Shown piece after piece: positions 22,446-30,501 of a stretch of 39,693 nt of DNA (positions within the stretch are counted from its first letter, which is position 1; each line of letters opens with the position of its first letter). The DNA comes from RGIG6353 sp964558655 (GTDB taxonomy: Bacteria; Bacillota; Clostridia; Oscillospirales; SIG627). The notes below the pieces were generated by a model. It saw only the letters and a list, made by a program, of their open reading frames with translations, did not search any database and was not told where the DNA came from. The stretch covers positions 1-39,693 of the forward strand of contig CAZLEX010000015.1 of the NCBI GenBank assembly GCA_964558655.1, written 5' to 3'. The translations under genes were made by a program, and so were the position numbers.

Positions 22446-23747
22446 TTGACTTTTACTTTCAAAGGCGGGCTTCACCCGGAAGAAAATAAAATTACGGCAA
22501 AAGTCCCCATAGAACAGATGACGTCTCCAGATGTTGTTTCAATATCAATGTCGCAACACATCGGCGTACCGTGTACACCGACGGTAAAAGTCGGAGACAG
22601 AGTTTTAAAAGGTCAGTGTATAGGAGACAGCGATGCAGGTCTTTCCTGTCCTGTTCACTCAAGTGTTTCGGGAACTGTCGTAAAAATCGAAGACAGAGTA
22701 AATTTTAACGGCACCAAAGTTAAATATGTAATAATTCAAAATGATTACGAGGAAGAGTTTGCATCGTCTGTTGTACCATTTGGGGAAATAACGCAAGAAG
22801 TCGGCTGTGAGGAAATTGTAAGCCATATAAGAAATTGCGGAATAGCGGGAATGGGCGGAGCGGTGTTTCCGACGCATTTCAAAATCGGAAGTGCACAGGG
22901 CAGAGTTGACAAGCTGATAATAAACTGCTGTGAATGTGAACCGTATATTACGGCAAACCACAGGCTTATGCTCGAAAGTCCGAAGGATATAATCGGCGGT
23001 GCCGAAATCGTAATGAGAGCGTTAAAACTCAAAAAGTGCGATATTGCCGTTGAAGATAACAAACAAGATGCCATTAGGAAAATGGAGAGAGAAGCACGGC
23101 GGCACAAAAATATAAGAATTTGCACAATGAAAACAAAATATCCGCAGGGAGACGAAAGACAGCTCATTTACGCACTTGACAAAATCGAAATTCCTTACGG
23201 AAAGCTTCCCGCCGATGTGGGACGCATTGTTATAAACGCAGAAACAAGTGCAGCGATAAGCAGAGCTTTTTTAACGGGTATGCCCTTAATTGAAAGAATA
23301 ATAACGGTTACGGGAGGAGTTGTCTCTCCGAAAAATCTCAGAGTCCCTCTCGGCACCTCAGTTTCGGATATAATCGGTTTTTGCGGCGGATATAAAGGAA
23401 CTCCGAAAAAAATAATCAGCGGAGGACCTATGATGGGGCAGGCTGTTTGGGACGAAAACACAGCTGTTTCCAAAGGCACATCTTCTCTGATCGTTATGAC
23501 CGAAAATGAACCCGAAATGCCTCACGGCAATTGCATACATTGCGGAAAATGCGTCGAAGTCTGCCCAATGCGTCTTATGCCGTGCTATCTTGCAATGTTT
23601 TCTCAAAATTCCGATATAGATTCTCTTAGGGAATTCGATGTTATGTCTTGCGTTGAATGCGGATGCTGTACATACCGCTGTCCTGCGGGTGTGCCGATTG
23701 TTCAATACATCAGGAACGCCAAGAGTAAAGTTAAACAGTCTATGTGA
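22446..23747 (+). CDS. rnfC: Ion-translocating oxidoreductase complex subunit RnfC
   Basis: A 433-residue peripheral subunit of the Rnf complex, which couples ferredoxin:NAD+ electron transfer to Na+ or H+ translocation. RnfC binds NADH/FMN and two [4Fe-4S] clusters. Visible are FKGGLHPEENK at the start, GIAGMGGAVFPTHFK (nucleotide/FMN region, around residue 135), INCCECEPYIT, and near the C-terminus the cluster motifs CIHCGKCVEVCP and CVECGCCTYRCP. I start at TTG 22446, ten bases after AAGGAG; a GTG at 22437 is only one base after that site. It is the first gene of rnfCDGEAB. Confidence 0.95.
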   Translation: MTFTFKGGLHPEENKITAKVPIEQMTSPDVVSISMSQHIGVPCTPTVKVGDRVLKGQCIGDSDAGLSCPVHSSVSGTVVKIEDRVNFNGTKVKYVIIQNDYEEEFASSVVPFGEITQEVGCEEIVSHIRNCGIAGMGGAVFPTHFKIGSAQGRVDKLIINCCECEPYITANHRLMLESPKDIIGGAEIVMRALKLKKCDIAVEDNKQDAIRKMEREARRHKNIRICTMKTKYPQGDERQLIYALDKIEIPYGKLPADVGRIVINAETSAAISRAFLTGMPLIERIITVTGGVVSPKNLRVPLGTSVSDIIGFCGGYKGTPKKIISGGPMMGQAVWDENTAVSKGTSSLIVMTENEPEMPHGNCIHCGKCVEVCPMRLMPCYLAMFSQNSDIDSLREFDVMSCVECGCCTYRCPAGVPIVQYIRNAKSKVKQSM

Positions 23748-23765
23748 AAGGAAAAGGAATATCAT

Positions 23766-24767
23766 ATGTCATTGCTGAAAGTTACTTCTTCACCGCACAT
23801 CAGACATGAGGATACAACCTCATCGATAATGAGAGATGTAATCATTGCACTTCTTCCCATGCTCTTTTTCGGTGTTTTTATGTTCGGATACCGTGTCTTG
23901 TTCTTGACGGCGGTTTCTGTTCTTTCCTGCGTATTAAGCGAGGGAATATACAACAAACTCATGAAAAAAGCTTCGACATTGAAGGATCTGTCGGCGGTTG
24001 TCAGCGGTATTTTGCTTGCATACAATCTTCCCGTAACCGCTCCGGCATGGCTTGCGGTTGTCGGCGGAGCTTTTGCTATGATTGTAGTAAAAGGGCTTTT
24101 CGGAGGTATAGGGAAAAATATAGTAAATCCCGTTTTGGCGGCGAGAATTTTTCTTTTTTCTTCATGGCCTACATATATGGGTGCGGGTGCTTTTCCCGAC
24201 ACTCAAACAAAAGTCAATTCTTTTTCTTTCGGTGCGGTGTCTTCTTCACCCGATGCAATATCGGGAGCGACGGCACTTGCCGAACTTAAAAGCGGAACAA
24301 TTCCGCAAATTTCTCTTGCCGATTTGATTGTCGGCAAGACTCCGGGCTGCATCGGGGAAGTATCTTCAACGCTGATAATTTGTGCGGGATTGTATCTTTT
24401 GGTTCGTAGGGTGATAACATGGCACATTCCCGTATCGTTTGTGTCAACGGTTGCGGTTTTGTCGTTTTTGCTTGCACCGAGCACAGTTTCTTCTTCACAA
24501 TTCATGCTTTATGAGATATTTTCCGGAGGACTGATTCTCGGAGCTGTGTTTATGGCTACCGATTATGTAACTTCCCCCGTAACAAAAGGCGGAAAGATAA
24601 TTTTCGGTATCGGGTGCGGACTGATTACCGTGTTTATTCGGATTTTCGGAGGATATTCGGAGGGAGTATCTTTTGCGATACTTATTATGAATTTATTCGT
24701 TTGGTATCTCGACAGAGCTTTTAAACCGACAAAATTCGGAGGAGGGAAAAAGAGTGCAAAAATATAA
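23766..24767 (+). CDS. rnfD: Ion-translocating oxidoreductase complex subunit RnfD
   Basis: A 333-residue membrane subunit with about nine or ten helices. The covalent FMN attachment site typical of RnfD is in DAISGATALAELK (about residue 170), where ApbE would link FMN to the Thr. Conserved membrane blocks include PVTAPAWLAVVGGAFA, GGIGKNIVNPVLAARIFL and FMATDYVTSPVT. A GGAA-type site precedes the ATG, 18 bases after rnfC. The 3' end overlaps the GTG start of rnfG by 14 bases, indicating coupled translation. Confidence 0.95.
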   Translation: MSLLKVTSSPHIRHEDTTSSIMRDVIIALLPMLFFGVFMFGYRVLFLTAVSVLSCVLSEGIYNKLMKKASTLKDLSAVVSGILLAYNLPVTAPAWLAVVGGAFAMIVVKGLFGGIGKNIVNPVLAARIFLFSSWPTYMGAGAFPDTQTKVNSFSFGAVSSSPDAISGATALAELKSGTIPQISLADLIVGKTPGCIGEVSSTLIICAGLYLLVRRVITWHIPVSFVSTVAVLSFLLAPSTVSSSQFMLYEIFSGGLILGAVFMATDYVTSPVTKGGKIIFGIGCGLITVFIRIFGGYSEGVSFAILIMNLFVWYLDRAFKPTKFGGGKKSAKI

Positions 24768-25287
24768 ATTTTTAAAACCGGCTCTTGTTCTCGTTATCAT
24801 AACTTTGATGAGTGCTTTTTTGCTTTCCTTTGTAAATTTCATAACAGCAGACAGGATTGAAAAAAACAATGTTCAAAAGAAGCTTGAGGCGATAGAGATG
24901 ATTTTTCCGTCCATGTCGAAGTTTGAATCTGTTGAAAATCCTTCATATCCGTCCACCGTGTCCGATGCGGGAATTGTTTTTGATTTTGACGGAAATGTTT
25001 TGGGATATTACGCCGAAACATCTCCGACCGGACTTAACGGCAGCATTTCCATGATTGTCGGAGTTGATTTTGACGGAACTATTGTAAAAACCGTTTGCCT
25101 TTCGTCATCGGAAACGCCCGGATTTGGTACGAAGGCAACCGATGACTCTTATCTTGAAAAATTCAAAGATGTCAAAAGCGTAGATACGGTCGATACGATT
25201 TCCGGTGCAACCGTCTCTTCAAAGGCCGTAAAACTCGGAATAAGCGAGGCTTGTACTGCCGTGAGTATGCTTACGGAGGAAAAGTGA
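24754..25287 (+). CDS. rnfG: Ion-translocating oxidoreductase complex subunit RnfG
   Basis: A 177-residue subunit with one N-terminal helix (residues 9-29) and an extracytoplasmic FMN-binding domain. The flavinylation motif is DTISGATVSSKAV (about residues 149-161; Thr of SGAT is the FMN acceptor). GFGTKATDDSYLEKFK is also typical of the family. The GTG start follows GGAGGGAAAAAGA inside the end of rnfD. ApbE, encoded at 17069-18058, is the expected modifying enzyme. The stop overlaps the ATG of rnfE by one base. Confidence 0.95.
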   Translation: MQKYKFLKPALVLVIITLMSAFLLSFVNFITADRIEKNNVQKKLEAIEMIFPSMSKFESVENPSYPSTVSDAGIVFDFDGNVLGYYAETSPTGLNGSISMIVGVDFDGTIVKTVCLSSSETPGFGTKATDDSYLEKFKDVKSVDTVDTISGATVSSKAVKLGISEACTAVSMLTEEK

Positions 25288-25910
25288 TGAAAAAAGAACA
25301 ACTTAAAAAAATTGTTTCCGACGGAATTTTGTATAAAAATCCCATTCTCGTTCAGCTGCTCGGAACCTGTGCAACACTTGCCACAACGACTTCGGTAAAA
25401 AACGGAATAGCGATGGGACTTTCCACGACGGCTGTGCTTGTGTGTTCAAATCTTTTTATATCTCTTTTGCGTAAATTTATATGCAAAGAGGTTAGAATTG
25501 CCTCTTATATCGTTATCATTTCGGGATTTGTTACGGCGGTGGAACTTCTTATAAAAGCTTTTTTGCCCGAAATAAACGAAACTCTCGGAGTTTTTATTCC
25601 GCTTATAGTGGTCAACTGTATTATACTTTCCCGTGCTGAAAGTTTCGCTTCAAAGAATAAACCTTTGCCTTCGGTTCTCGACGGACTCTTTATGGGGCTG
25701 GGATTTACAATGGCACTTGTACTTGTTTCGGCAATACGCGAGATACTCGGTGCGGGTACTTTTTTCGGTAAAAGAGTTTTTTCTCTTTCATTTGAACCGG
25801 CACAAATATTTGCCGCATCGGCAGGGGCGTTTTTCACTCTTGCGTTTGTGATTGCGGCGGTAAATAAGGCACTCTCTTTGCTTGAAAAAAAGCACGGAAA
25901 GGAGAAATAG
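25287..25910 (+). CDS. rnfE: Ion-translocating oxidoreductase complex subunit RnfE
   Basis: A 207-residue polytopic membrane subunit with six helices, homologous to RnfA and to NqrD. Typical segments are KNPILVQLLGTCATLATTTS (residues about 15-35), LSVxEL-type FLPEINETLGVFIPLIVVNC and GLGFTMALVLVSAIREILG. The ATG at 25287 shares a base with the rnfG stop and has GGAGGAAA upstream; a longer frame from 25251 would lie inside rnfG. It pairs with RnfA as an inverted-topology partner in the membrane core that holds an iron-sulfur centre. Confidence 0.94.
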   Translation: MKKEQLKKIVSDGILYKNPILVQLLGTCATLATTTSVKNGIAMGLSTTAVLVCSNLFISLLRKFICKEVRIASYIVIISGFVTAVELLIKAFLPEINETLGVFIPLIVVNCIILSRAESFASKNKPLPSVLDGLFMGLGFTMALVLVSAIREILGAGTFFGKRVFSLSFEPAQIFAASAGAFFTLAFVIAAVNKALSLLEKKHGKEK

Positions 25911-25913
25911 AAT

Positions 25914-26498
25914 ATGGCTGTAAAAGAACTTTTGCTTATTGCGTTTGCCGCAATAGTTACGGAAAATTTCATATTTTCGAGGTTTATGGGCATATGTCCT
26001 TTTCTGGGAGTTTCCGAAAAGCCCTCGACTGCATTGGGTATGGGATTTGCGGTAATGTTTGTTATGACGGTTTCGTCGGCTCTTACATGGGTGGTTTACA
26101 CTTATGTTTTGTTGCCTCGTGACCTCGTGTATCTTCAAACAGTGGCGTTTATACTGATTATAGCCAGCCTTGTCCAAATCATAGAGATGTTTTTAAAAAA
26201 GTTTATACCTGTTTTGTATCATGCACTCGGTGTGTATCTTCCGCTTATCACAACAAATTGTGCGGTACTCGGTGCGGCGTTGCTCAATATTCAAAACGGA
26301 TATAATTTTCTGCAATCGGTAACTTTCGGATTTTCCGCCGCTGTCGGTTTTACGGTCGCTATGCTCATATTTGCGGGAGTCCGTGCAAGATTGCGTTTTG
26401 CCGAACCGCCAAAGTCTTTTCGCGGAGTTCCGATTTTGCTTGTTTCCGCAGGGCTTATAGCCATGGCGTTTTCCGGATTTTCGGGAATTTCTCTTTAA
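25914..26498 (+). CDS. rnfA: Ion-translocating oxidoreductase complex subunit RnfA
   Basis: A 194-residue six-helix membrane subunit homologous to NqrE. Characteristic blocks are NFIFSRFMGICPFLGVS near residue 20, which contains the Cys of the intramembrane iron centre, and LGVYLPLITTNCAVLGAAL near residue 110 with the second Cys. ATG 25914 follows GGAG by eight bases, three bases after the rnfE stop. Same transcript as the other rnf genes. Confidence 0.95.
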   Translation: MAVKELLLIAFAAIVTENFIFSRFMGICPFLGVSEKPSTALGMGFAVMFVMTVSSALTWVVYTYVLLPRDLVYLQTVAFILIIASLVQIIEMFLKKFIPVLYHALGVYLPLITTNCAVLGAALLNIQNGYNFLQSVTFGFSAAVGFTVAMLIFAGVRARLRFAEPPKSFRGVPILLVSAGLIAMAFSGFSGISL

Positions 26499-26510
26499 CG
26501 GGAGGTACTG

Positions 26511-27332
26511 ATGAACGAAATTATAACGGCTGTCATGTGGTTTTTACTGCTTGGAGGAATACTCGGAGTAGCACTTTCTTTTGCCGCAAAATTTTTGTCT
26601 GTAAAAGAAGATCCGAGAATTGAAAAAATAATGAATAAATTGCCGAACGCAAACTGCGGAGGCTGCGGGAAAGCGGGATGTGCGGCAATGGCCGAATGTA
26701 TTGCCGAAGGCAAAGCCTTTCCGAAAGACTGTACTGTCGCAGACGACATATGTATTGAGGAAATATCCGAGATTATGGGTATTAAATCAGAAAAAAAAGA
26801 AAGGCTTTGTGCCCATGTTATGTGTGTCGGAACGAATAATTCCGCAAGAAAAAAATACATTTACGAAGGTATTCCGGATTGTTCGGCAGCAGAAAAACTT
26901 TTCGGCGGTGAAAAAATTTGTATTAGCGGATGTCTTGGATTGGGCACCTGCATTTCAGCCTGCAAATTCGGTGCATTGAAAACGGTTGACGGCTGTGCTG
27001 TTGTTGACAGAGAGCTTTGTCGAGGGTGCGGAGCCTGCGTTGCGGTATGCCCGAGAAAAATAATAAAGCTTTTGCCGTATGAATCCGTTTTTGCCGTTTC
27101 CTGTTCCGATAAGGAAAAGGGTGCTGTTACGAAAAAATATTGCGATGCAGGCTGTTTGGGCTGTAAACTGTGCGAAAAAAATTGTGATGTTTCGGCAATA
27201 AAAGCCGAAGGCGGATTGGCTTTGATTGATTACGCGAAGTGTAACAATTGCGGTAAATGTGCCGAAGTGTGTCCCTCCGGAATAATTCGCAGGATTGACG
27301 GTAAGTATACCGTGTTAAAAACAGTATTATGA
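26511..27332 (+). CDS. rnfB: Ion-translocating oxidoreductase complex subunit RnfB
   Basis: A 273-residue iron-sulfur subunit that takes electrons from ferredoxin. An N-terminal membrane helix (about residues 5-27) is followed by the RnfB-specific Fe-S domain with C49, C52, C57 and C74 (NCGGCGKAGC...DC), and then several ferredoxin-like motifs: CISGCLGLGTCISAC, CRGCGACVAVCP, CLGCKLCEKNC and CNNCGKCAEVCP. The rich set of clusters is normal for clostridial RnfB. GGAGG precedes the ATG. It is the last gene of the operon; a hairpin lies 70 bases downstream, shared with spoVG. Confidence 0.95.
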   Translation: MNEIITAVMWFLLLGGILGVALSFAAKFLSVKEDPRIEKIMNKLPNANCGGCGKAGCAAMAECIAEGKAFPKDCTVADDICIEEISEIMGIKSEKKERLCAHVMCVGTNNSARKKYIYEGIPDCSAAEKLFGGEKICISGCLGLGTCISACKFGALKTVDGCAVVDRELCRGCGACVAVCPRKIIKLLPYESVFAVSCSDKEKGAVTKKYCDAGCLGCKLCEKNCDVSAIKAEGGLALIDYAKCNNCGKCAEVCPSGIIRRIDGKYTVLKTVL

Positions 27333-27351
27333 AACAATATTTTTAAAAGTG

Positions 27352-27380
27352 TGGACAAACCGATGTTATTCGTGTATAAT
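27352..27380 (+). promoter_or_regulatory. Orphan plus-strand promoter-like sequence between rnfB and spoVG
   Basis: TGGACA (27352-27357) and TATAAT (27375-27380), 17-base spacer, plus strand. It points at the spoVG terminator hairpin and then antisense into spoVG; no plus-strand gene follows until murC at 27788. Confidence 0.4.
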
Positions 27381-27396
27381 TATGTTGAGAAATAAG

Positions 27397-27433
27397 AAAA
27401 ATCCATGCGACAAATGTTCGCATGGATTTTAGG
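27397..27433 (-). terminator. Intrinsic terminator of spoVG (possibly bidirectional)
   Basis: AAAATCCATGCGA and TCGCATGGATTTT pair around a 9-base loop; on the minus strand TTTTTCTTATTTC follows. It may also end the rnf transcript. Confidence 0.8.
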
Positions 27434-27440
27434 TACGATT

Positions 27441-27719
27441 TTATTGTGCATCTGTTTCGATTTCCGCTTGTTGTTCAAAATATGCTGAAAGCACTTGCTT
27501 TTCAACCTGTGTGCGAAATTCCGCATTAATGGGGTGGGCAATGTCTCGGTATGTTCCGTCGGCATTCTTTCTGCTGGGCATCACAATAAAGAATTTCTCA
27601 TTTGCATAGATAACTTTGATGTCATGAACAGCAAATTGATTGTCAAAGGTAACAGAGACCACCGCTTTCATAGGCCCGTCCTCAAATACTTTTCTGATTT
27701 TGATATCTGTGATCTGCAT
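27441..27719 (-). CDS. spoVG: Septation/sporulation regulator SpoVG
   Basis: A 92-residue protein with the very conserved SpoVG sequence: ITDIKIRKV at the start, MKAVVSVTFDNQFAVHDIKV, then the invariant FIVMPSRKNADGTYRDIAHPI and a helical acidic tail. SpoVG binds nucleic acids and affects asymmetric septation, capsule and other regulons in Firmicutes. GGAGAAAGG precedes the ATG. It is divergent from murC with 68 bases between the starts. A TATAAT lies at about 27750 (minus strand) without a recognisable -35, so a non-sigma-A (for example sigma-H) promoter is possible but not evident. Confidence 0.96.
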   Translation of the reverse strand: MQITDIKIRKVFEDGPMKAVVSVTFDNQFAVHDIKVIYANEKFFIVMPSRKNADGTYRDIAHPINAEFRTQVEKQVLSAYFEQQAEIETDAQ

Positions 27720-27787
27720 TTTCCTTTCTCCTTTGTTGTTTTATATCGGTGATTATACTCATATTATTTTACATGGTAGGGTAAAAA

Positions 27788-29158
27788 ATGTTAACAGAGC
27801 GTAAATTTATTCGTTTTTTTGAAAAAAGCGAAAAAAAAATATTGATACTCGGCATAGGCGGTGTCAGTATGTCTTCAATCGCACTTATGCTGCAAAAACA
27901 AGGCTGTGCCGTATGCGGATATGATGCCGTGCCGGGCATTTTTACAGATTTGGTCATATCACATTCGATACCGGTTGTATTTTCGGAAGATGAAATTGTC
28001 ACGGACGATATATGCTGTGCCGTATATACTTCTGCCATACGGGAGGATTCTTCGATTATTCGCAGACTTCGCGAAAACGGCATTGAATGTGTGGTAAGAG
28101 CGAAGTTTTTAGGAGAACTTATGAAATCCTTTGAAAACCGTATAGGAATATCGGGAACACACGGGAAATCAACCGTGAGCGGTATGACGGCGTCCGTTTT
28201 TATGGAGGCTTTAAGGGATCCGACTGTGATGATAGGCGCGGGACTTTCGGGGCTTGAAGGCGGTTTCAGAGCAGGTGACACAAAAGATTATATTTTTGAA
28301 GCTTGCGAGTATCGCGATTCGTTTCTTTCTTTTTTTCCCACAATATCGGTTGTTCTGAATGTTGAACTTGATCATACGGATTATTTTAAAAATATTCGTC
28401 AGATGAAAGACAGTTTTCTTAAATTTATGAATATGGCTGCCGACAGTGGCGGAGTTGCGGTTGTCAATTACGATAATGAAAATGCGAAAGACTGTGCCGA
28501 AAGGTGTTCCGGAAAGGTATTTTCTTTTTCGTCCCGTGACAAAAACGCCGACGCTTTTGCGGATAATATTGTTTTCAATCAAGGGAAACCGTCATTTGAT
28601 GTTATAATAAAAGGCAGAAAATTTGTTTCTCTTTCATTGTCCGTTTTCGGAAAATTTCAAGTCGAAAATGCTCTTGCGGCTGTCTGTGTTGCATACATTT
28701 CGGGCATTGCTCCGTGTTATGTGGAAAAAGCTTTGACGGAGTATACGGGAGTTGCGAGAAGATTTGAATTGAGAAAATTTTTCAACGGTGCCGAAATCCG
28801 TGACGATTACGCACATCACCCAGATGAAATACGGGCAACGCTTGCGGCGGCAAAAAGTGCCGGATACCGCCGCGTGTTTGTAGCTTATCAGCCTCACACA
28901 TATTCACGCACGCACGATTTGTTTGACGATTTTGCAAAATCGTTTGACGATTGCGACGAAGTTGTGTTCGCCGACATATATGCCGCCCGTGAGAAAAATA
29001 CTTTTGAGATAACATCAAAAGCACTTGCCGAAGCAACTCCGAACGGAAAGTATGTTGGCACATTTGCCGAAATTTCACAATATTTTAAGAAGAAACTTAA
29101 AGACGGAGACCTCCTCGTGATTATGGGTGCGGGAGATATCATAAATTTGGAAATATAA
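27788..29158 (+). CDS. murC: UDP-N-acetylmuramate--L-alanine ligase MurC
   Basis: A 456-residue cytoplasmic ligase that adds the first amino acid (L-Ala) to UDP-MurNAc in peptidoglycan synthesis. Landmarks: Rossmann-like GIGGVSMSS (residues 22-30) for UDP-MurNAc, ATP loop GISGTHGKST (about 120-129), VVLNVELDHTDYFK in the central domain, and DDYAHHPDEI plus YQPHTYSRT in the C-terminal domain. The loop has Ser where most MurC have Thr-Thr (GKST for GKTT), a mild change. The gene stands alone, away from other mur genes, and ends in a strong terminator. Confidence 0.95.
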   Translation: MLTERKFIRFFEKSEKKILILGIGGVSMSSIALMLQKQGCAVCGYDAVPGIFTDLVISHSIPVVFSEDEIVTDDICCAVYTSAIREDSSIIRRLRENGIECVVRAKFLGELMKSFENRIGISGTHGKSTVSGMTASVFMEALRDPTVMIGAGLSGLEGGFRAGDTKDYIFEACEYRDSFLSFFPTISVVLNVELDHTDYFKNIRQMKDSFLKFMNMAADSGGVAVVNYDNENAKDCAERCSGKVFSFSSRDKNADAFADNIVFNQGKPSFDVIIKGRKFVSLSLSVFGKFQVENALAAVCVAYISGIAPCYVEKALTEYTGVARRFELRKFFNGAEIRDDYAHHPDEIRATLAAAKSAGYRRVFVAYQPHTYSRTHDLFDDFAKSFDDCDEVVFADIYAAREKNTFEITSKALAEATPNGKYVGTFAEISQYFKKKLKDGDLLVIMGAGDIINLEI

Positions 29159-29199
29159 AAAAATCCGAACTCTTGTGAAAGAGAGTTCGGATTTTTTAT
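29158..29199 (+). terminator. Intrinsic terminator of murC
   Basis: AAATCCGAACTC / GAGTTCGGATTT with a 10-base loop followed by TTTTTT, directly after the stop codon. Confidence 0.9.
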
Positions 29200-29223
29200 G
29201 TCAATTACATCGAAAATGAAACA

Positions 29224-29267
29224 TTTTTTGAAAAATATGTTGTATTTTTTGAAATATATGGTATAAT
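29224..29267 (+). promoter_or_regulatory. nagA promoter with tandem 16-bp repeat
   Basis: TTGTAT (29240-29245) and TATAAT (29262-29267) with a 16-base spacer and an extended -10 (TGG before TATAAT). Two near-identical 16-base copies, TTTTTTGAAAAATATG (29224-29239) and TTTTTTGAAATATATG (29245-29260), cover and precede the promoter, differing at one position; they may be a binding site for a regulator. Confidence 0.55.
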
Positions 29268-29350
29268 TTAACCAATGTTTAATGTAAAATGCGATAGAGT
29301 TCGCAAATGTATGCGAATATGCAAAAAAATAGCAAAAAGGAGTTGTTTGT

Positions 29351-30490
29351 ATGAAGTGTATAGTGAACGGAAAGGTCGTTCTGAAAGATCGCGTTGCTGA
29401 GGATCTTGCAGTTGTTTTCGATGAAAAAATCGAAAAGATATGCTCTGCCGGAGAAGTTTCTTCCGATTGTGAAAAAATCGATGCAGGCGGGAAATTTGTC
29501 GCTCCCGGACTGGTTGATATGCACATTCACGGATATCTCGGCCGAGACGCTTCCGACGGAGATGTTGACGGAATGCGTGTAATGGCGGAAGGAATAATCA
29601 AGAACGGTGTTACCGCATGGTGCCCGACCACAATGACTGTTTCAAAAGCCGATATCGAAAAAGCATTCGATGTTGCACGCACATTGAAAAACAGCAAAGA
29701 ATATTACGGTGCAAGAATTTTGGGTGTCAACAGTGAAGGACCTTTTATCAATCCTTCAAAAAAAGGTGCACAGGCCGAAGAGCATATTTTGCGTCCGGAC
29801 GGGGAGTTTATAAAGCGTCATTCGGACATTGTTAAATTGTTTACGGTTGCACCCGAAGTTGACGGAGCTCTTGAATGTATTGAAAAAGTTTCAAAAGAAA
29901 CCGATGTGCTTATTTCAATGGGGCATACCAATGCTACATTCGAGCAGGCAAATCTCGGAATTGAAAAGGGAGTGAGACACGCTACTCATTTGTTTAATGC
30001 TATGACCGCACTCACTCACCGCAGTCCCGGAGTTGTCGGTGCGGCACTTGCAAACGATAATGTTTCCACAGAACTTATAGCCGATACTTTCCATGTAAAT
30101 GCAGGTCTTTTCGGACTTGTTGCGAAACTCAAAGGAGATAAGCTTTGTCTTATAACCGACTGTATAAGAGCGGGAGGAATGGCTGACGGAGATTATGATT
30201 TAGGCGGACAGATTGTTCACAAAGAGGGAATTAAGTGCCTTTTGTCCGACGGAACTATCGCGGGAAGTGTGCTTACTCTCAATAAGGCTGTATACAATCT
30301 TTGGGCGAATACCAATCTCGATGTATGGCAAGCGGTAAGGTGTGCGAGCCTTAATCCCGCCGAAGTACTCGGTGAAGCCGATGAAATAGGTTCAATCGAA
30401 ATAGGCAAACGAGCCGATTTGATTATTGCCGACGAAAAATTCAATATTGAAAAAACAATACTCGCAGGACAGATAAGATATAACAGATAA
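29351..30490 (+). CDS. nagA: N-acetylglucosamine-6-phosphate deacetylase
   Basis: A 379-residue cytoplasmic amidohydrolase that converts GlcNAc-6-P to glucosamine-6-P and acetate. The metal-site block GLVDMHIHGYLGRD is near residue 53, the Glu ligand is in NSEGPFINPSKKGAQ, the two His ligands are in MGHTNAT and RHATHLFNAMTALTHR, and the catalytic Asp is in LITDCIRAGG. All are intact. AAAAGGAG precedes the ATG. The ROK protein gene follows after 11 bases, but no nagB deaminase is in the window. It likely feeds peptidoglycan or chitin amino sugar into metabolism. Confidence 0.95.
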   Translation: MKCIVNGKVVLKDRVAEDLAVVFDEKIEKICSAGEVSSDCEKIDAGGKFVAPGLVDMHIHGYLGRDASDGDVDGMRVMAEGIIKNGVTAWCPTTMTVSKADIEKAFDVARTLKNSKEYYGARILGVNSEGPFINPSKKGAQAEEHILRPDGEFIKRHSDIVKLFTVAPEVDGALECIEKVSKETDVLISMGHTNATFEQANLGIEKGVRHATHLFNAMTALTHRSPGVVGAALANDNVSTELIADTFHVNAGLFGLVAKLKGDKLCLITDCIRAGGMADGDYDLGGQIVHKEGIKCLLSDGTIAGSVLTLNKAVYNLWANTNLDVWQAVRCASLNPAEVLGEADEIGSIEIGKRADLIIADEKFNIEKTILAGQIRYNR

Positions 30491-30501
30491 GGAGAAAAAT
30501 T

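Noticed and set aside
25505..25993. 162-codon minus-strand frame over rnfE/rnfA
   Set aside because: Antisense shadow of conserved membrane protein genes, no start signal.
28894..29526. 210-codon minus-strand frame overlapping murC and nagA
   Set aside because: It is antisense to two well-supported genes and crosses the murC terminator and nagA promoter; the translation is low-complexity Ser/Phe-rich.
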